This document shows positions 61,962 through 64,000 of a stretch of 64,000 nucleotides of DNA, in pieces. Each line of letters begins with the position of its first letter. The stretch's first letter is position 1. Under the pieces are notes generated by a model that saw nothing but the letters and a program-made list of their open reading frames with translations, ran no database searches and was not told the DNA's origin. The DNA is from Candidatus Zhuqueibacterota bacterium (GTDB lineage Bacteria > Zhuqueibacterota > Zhuqueibacteria > Residuimicrobiales > Residuimicrobiaceae), in contig CAUJEL010000046.1 of the NCBI GenBank assembly GCA_963169875.1, positions 25,463 through 89,462 of the forward strand. The letters are read 5' to 3'. The translations under genes and the position numbers were made by a program.

Positions 61962-64000
61962 TTACTTAAGCAGGGTCATCTTTTTCACGTCGACAAAATG
62001 TTTGCTTTCGACGCGATAAAAATAGACGCCGCTCGGCAGATTGAGGCCGTTGAACTGGAATTTGTGATAGCCGGCCGTCAGTTTGCCCTCATACAGGGTG
62101 GCCATCTCTTTGCCAAGTATATCAAACACCTTGATTTTGACCTCGCCCGCCTCCGGCGCTGCAAATTCGATGGTGGTCACCGGATTGAACGGATTGGGAT
62201 GATTCTGCAGCAGCGCATAATCCGTGGGCAGGTTATTATCCTTGCCATCGACATTGGTTATGATCACAAAGTCAGTGGCGCTGCGCGGCCGGATTTCGTA
62301 AACGCTGTCCGCCGGCGTACTGCGGTCGTATTGATCAACGACTCCGATGATATCAACCCAGCCGGTGGGTGCCGGCGTGCCATCGATGTCGGTCTCTTTG
62401 TCGATGAAGACTTCGACGATATCGGTGCCGTTGGTGAAATAGAGCCCGAGCGAGTTTTTGGTGGCCGCGGGCCATTTGGACGGATCCATGATTTTATAGC
62501 GGAACAGTTTGACCAGAGAGGCTTCGGTGGCCTCGCCCATATCACTGGCCAGAATGGGCGTGGGATCGGGAACTCGGCGCGAACCGCCAACCACAATGTC
62601 CTCCGCCACGGTGGGCTCGATCTCGGTCAATCCGTTAAAGTGTTTGATGACGCCGGTGACCGTGACATAATCGCCCATGTTCAGGTTGGTGGTCAGGGCG
62701 CCGCTGTAGAGGTTGATGCCCGCGGTCTCATCCTGCATATAGTACTGAGTCCGGTTCGAATAATTGGGCGTGGTGATGATGCCGCAGATGGTCACAGTCT
62801 GGTTGAGCAGATCAGGGACGAAATCGCCATTGGCATCCACCTTGACATCGGCGATGGGCGTGCAGCTGAGCTGATTTTCCCAGGCTGATTTTTTATCCGG
62901 GAACCAGTTGAGATCGCCGGCCGGGAAACCACCTTCAGCGCCCATATAGGCCAGAGAAGTAGCAGGATAGGAGACATCCAGCGTATCGCGGAAGTATTCG
63001 ACAAAACGGCGGTCAAAATCGTCGCGCGCGCGGACGAAATTGGCCTTGTCTTTGGTCTTGTTGCCGCCGGAGGGACTCTCATACCAGCGCATCAGGGTGG
63101 TCATCATACGCGGAATGTTGACCGGGGTGAGTTCTTCCAGATACGTGAACGCATCCGCGCCAACACCTGGCCGGCTCATGATGTGATCTGAGAGGGGAGC
63201 GGCTGGCCCGAATCCGAAATCATTCAGGAACGCCCAGCCGGAATCACTGATGGCAAAAAAGTTATTGCTGATCTTCCATTGTGTGGTATCGTTGGGCGAA
63301 GTAAAGATCCACTGGATCTTGTTGTTGCCGTTGGCGTAGAATTCACCAGTGTTGGCCCATTCGGCAATGCGGGTGACATCGGTGGAATCTTCACCCAGTC
63401 CAAACGCATCGATGAAGAGATTGTTGGTGATCGTCATCTCGCGGCCGACACCACCGAGAGACAGCAGTCCGTGAAAGCCCATGCCGTTGACAAAGGTATT
63501 GTGATCGATCAGACCCTGGATGATGGGCTGCGTCGAAGTGGCATTCCAGTGGCGGATGGGGCGATCCTGGTAATTGACAAAGGTATTGTTGACGAGCACG
63601 AGATTACCGCAGGTCACGTCGCGCAAATCAAATGCTTTTCCGGCGCCAAAGTTGGAGGTCACCAGATTGCCCATGTTGACGAACTGGCAGTTGGTGGCGA
63701 CGACTTCCAGGGTGCTGGTATTGGTGCGGACATGATTGCCATTGGTATTGGACATGATGACGCCATCGAGGTTGATGCTGCCGCCGGCGGAGCTGGCCGT
63801 CTGAATCAGACCGCCCTGCATATTGTCCGCGGCAGTGGGCTCGTATTCATAGATGCCCACCATGCAGATATCCTTAACTTCCGCATGACCGCCATTCAGG
63901 GTGATGCTCCAGCCCGGCGGTCTCTGGGGATTGGATCCCGAACCAGTCGGCCACAGATAGATGACCGGCAGCGGACCATCGCCCTCACTGGCGCGGAAAC
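61962..64000 (-). CDS. Beta-helix protein with OB-fold-like region and type IX tail (5' end outside window)
   Basis: The frame is open to the window edge; the track's ATG at 63863 is internal, because in-frame codons upstream read WPTGSGSNPQ and ITLNGGHAEVKDI. About 679 aa are visible. The first ~300 residues look like a parallel beta-helix (NTFVNYQDRPIRHWN, MTITNNLFIDAFG). A middle region, VTICGIITTPNY...YYMQDETAGINLYSG...GDYVTVTGVIKHFNG, matches the OB-fold pattern seen in DUF5689-like secreted proteins. The end (YALLQNHPNPFNP to KKMTLLK) is a type IX sorting domain. Its enzymatic role is unknown; position at the head of the locus suggests a surface pectin lyase or binder. Confidence 0.8.
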   Translation of the reverse strand, partial: FRASEGDGPLPVIYLWPTGSGSNPQRPPGWSITLNGGHAEVKDICMVGIYEYEPTAADNMQGGLIQTASSAGGSINLDGVIMSNTNGNHVRTNTSTLEVVATNCQFVNMGNLVTSNFGAGKAFDLRDVTCGNLVLVNNTFVNYQDRPIRHWNATSTQPIIQGLIDHNTFVNGMGFHGLLSLGGVGREMTITNNLFIDAFGLGEDSTDVTRIAEWANTGEFYANGNNKIQWIFTSPNDTTQWKISNNFFAISDSGWAFLNDFGFGPAAPLSDHIMSRPGVGADAFTYLEELTPVNIPRMMTTLMRWYESPSGGNKTKDKANFVRARDDFDRRFVEYFRDTLDVSYPATSLAYMGAEGGFPAGDLNWFPDKKSAWENQLSCTPIADVKVDANGDFVPDLLNQTVTICGIITTPNYSNRTQYYMQDETAGINLYSGALTTNLNMGDYVTVTGVIKHFNGLTEIEPTVAEDIVVGGSRRVPDPTPILASDMGEATEASLVKLFRYKIMDPSKWPAATKNSLGLYFTNGTDIVEVFIDKETDIDGTPAPTGWVDIIGVVDQYDRSTPADSVYEIRPRSATDFVIITNVDGKDNNLPTDYALLQNHPNPFNPVTTIEFAAPEAGEVKIKVFDILGKEMATLYEGKLTAGYHKFQFNGLNLPSGVYFYRVESKHFVDVKKMTLLK

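Overview
The window looks like a chromosomal segment from an uncultured member of the FCB (Fibrobacteres-Chlorobi-Bacteroidetes) superphylum, probably outside Bacteroidota proper (KSB1-, Calditrichota- or Ignavibacteriota-like). The evidence is: several secreted proteins end in the QNYPNPFNP-type C-terminal domain used for type IX secretion; there is a PorV/UPF0164-type outer-membrane protein; TonB-dependent receptors carry carboxypeptidase-regulatory-like N-termini; a FecR/ECF-sigma module is present; and no SusD homologue is visible beside the SusC-like receptor. Shine-Dalgarno sites (AAGGAG) are clear before many genes and were used to correct starts. The taxonomic placement is inference.

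Left part (1-29 kb) is mixed housekeeping and accessory content. It holds a secreted tandem GH2-type jelly-roll protein, a RadC/JAB-DinG helicase fusion, a neutral zinc metallopeptidase, a FecR / STN-TonB receptor / DUF4249-like lipoprotein / ECF sigma cassette, a metallo-beta-lactamase-fold hydrolase, a small secreted protein, an Fe-S aldo/keto reductase, an HSL-type esterase, an NAD(P)-binding protein next to a decayed ferredoxin-like fragment, an S9 peptidase, an OsmC protein, a metallophosphoesterase, a pterin-dependent methyltransferase with its corrinoid protein, a propeller lipoprotein, a KamA-type radical SAM aminomutase, a DUF5674 pair, a 5'-truncated TonB receptor and a YceH protein.

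Middle part (29.5-35.5 kb): a small Cys-rich ORF built on a 69-bp tandem repeat, then a receiver-only response regulator overlapping a large propeller/GAF histidine kinase, then a GH27 alpha-galactosidase, all on the plus strand.

Right part (35.9-64 kb): an unbroken minus-strand pectin-utilisation locus. In transcription order it encodes a beta-helix/OB-like type IX-tailed protein (cut by the window edge), GH28-GH105, DUF4861, a DUF4957/5123-like beta-helix protein, PL1 pectate lyase, a SusC-like TonB receptor, a 712-aa tailed surface protein, a PorV-like barrel, GH43, CE12 rhamnogalacturonan acetylesterase, CE8 pectinesterase, an alpha/beta-hydrolase esterase, GH28 and PL10-GH28. Together these would de-esterify homogalacturonan, cut it by lyase and hydrolase routes, trim rhamnogalacturonan I and its arabinan/galactan side chains, and import products through the receptor. 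The two-component system and GH27 next door are plausible regulator and side-chain enzyme.

Non-coding DNA is rich in repeats: three copies of a ~155-175-bp element with imperfect terminal inverted repeats, three composite islands carrying a CACAGAG-type inverted repeat plus shared short palindromes, and several strong hairpins. No rRNA, tRNA, CRISPR array or intact insertion sequence was recognised.
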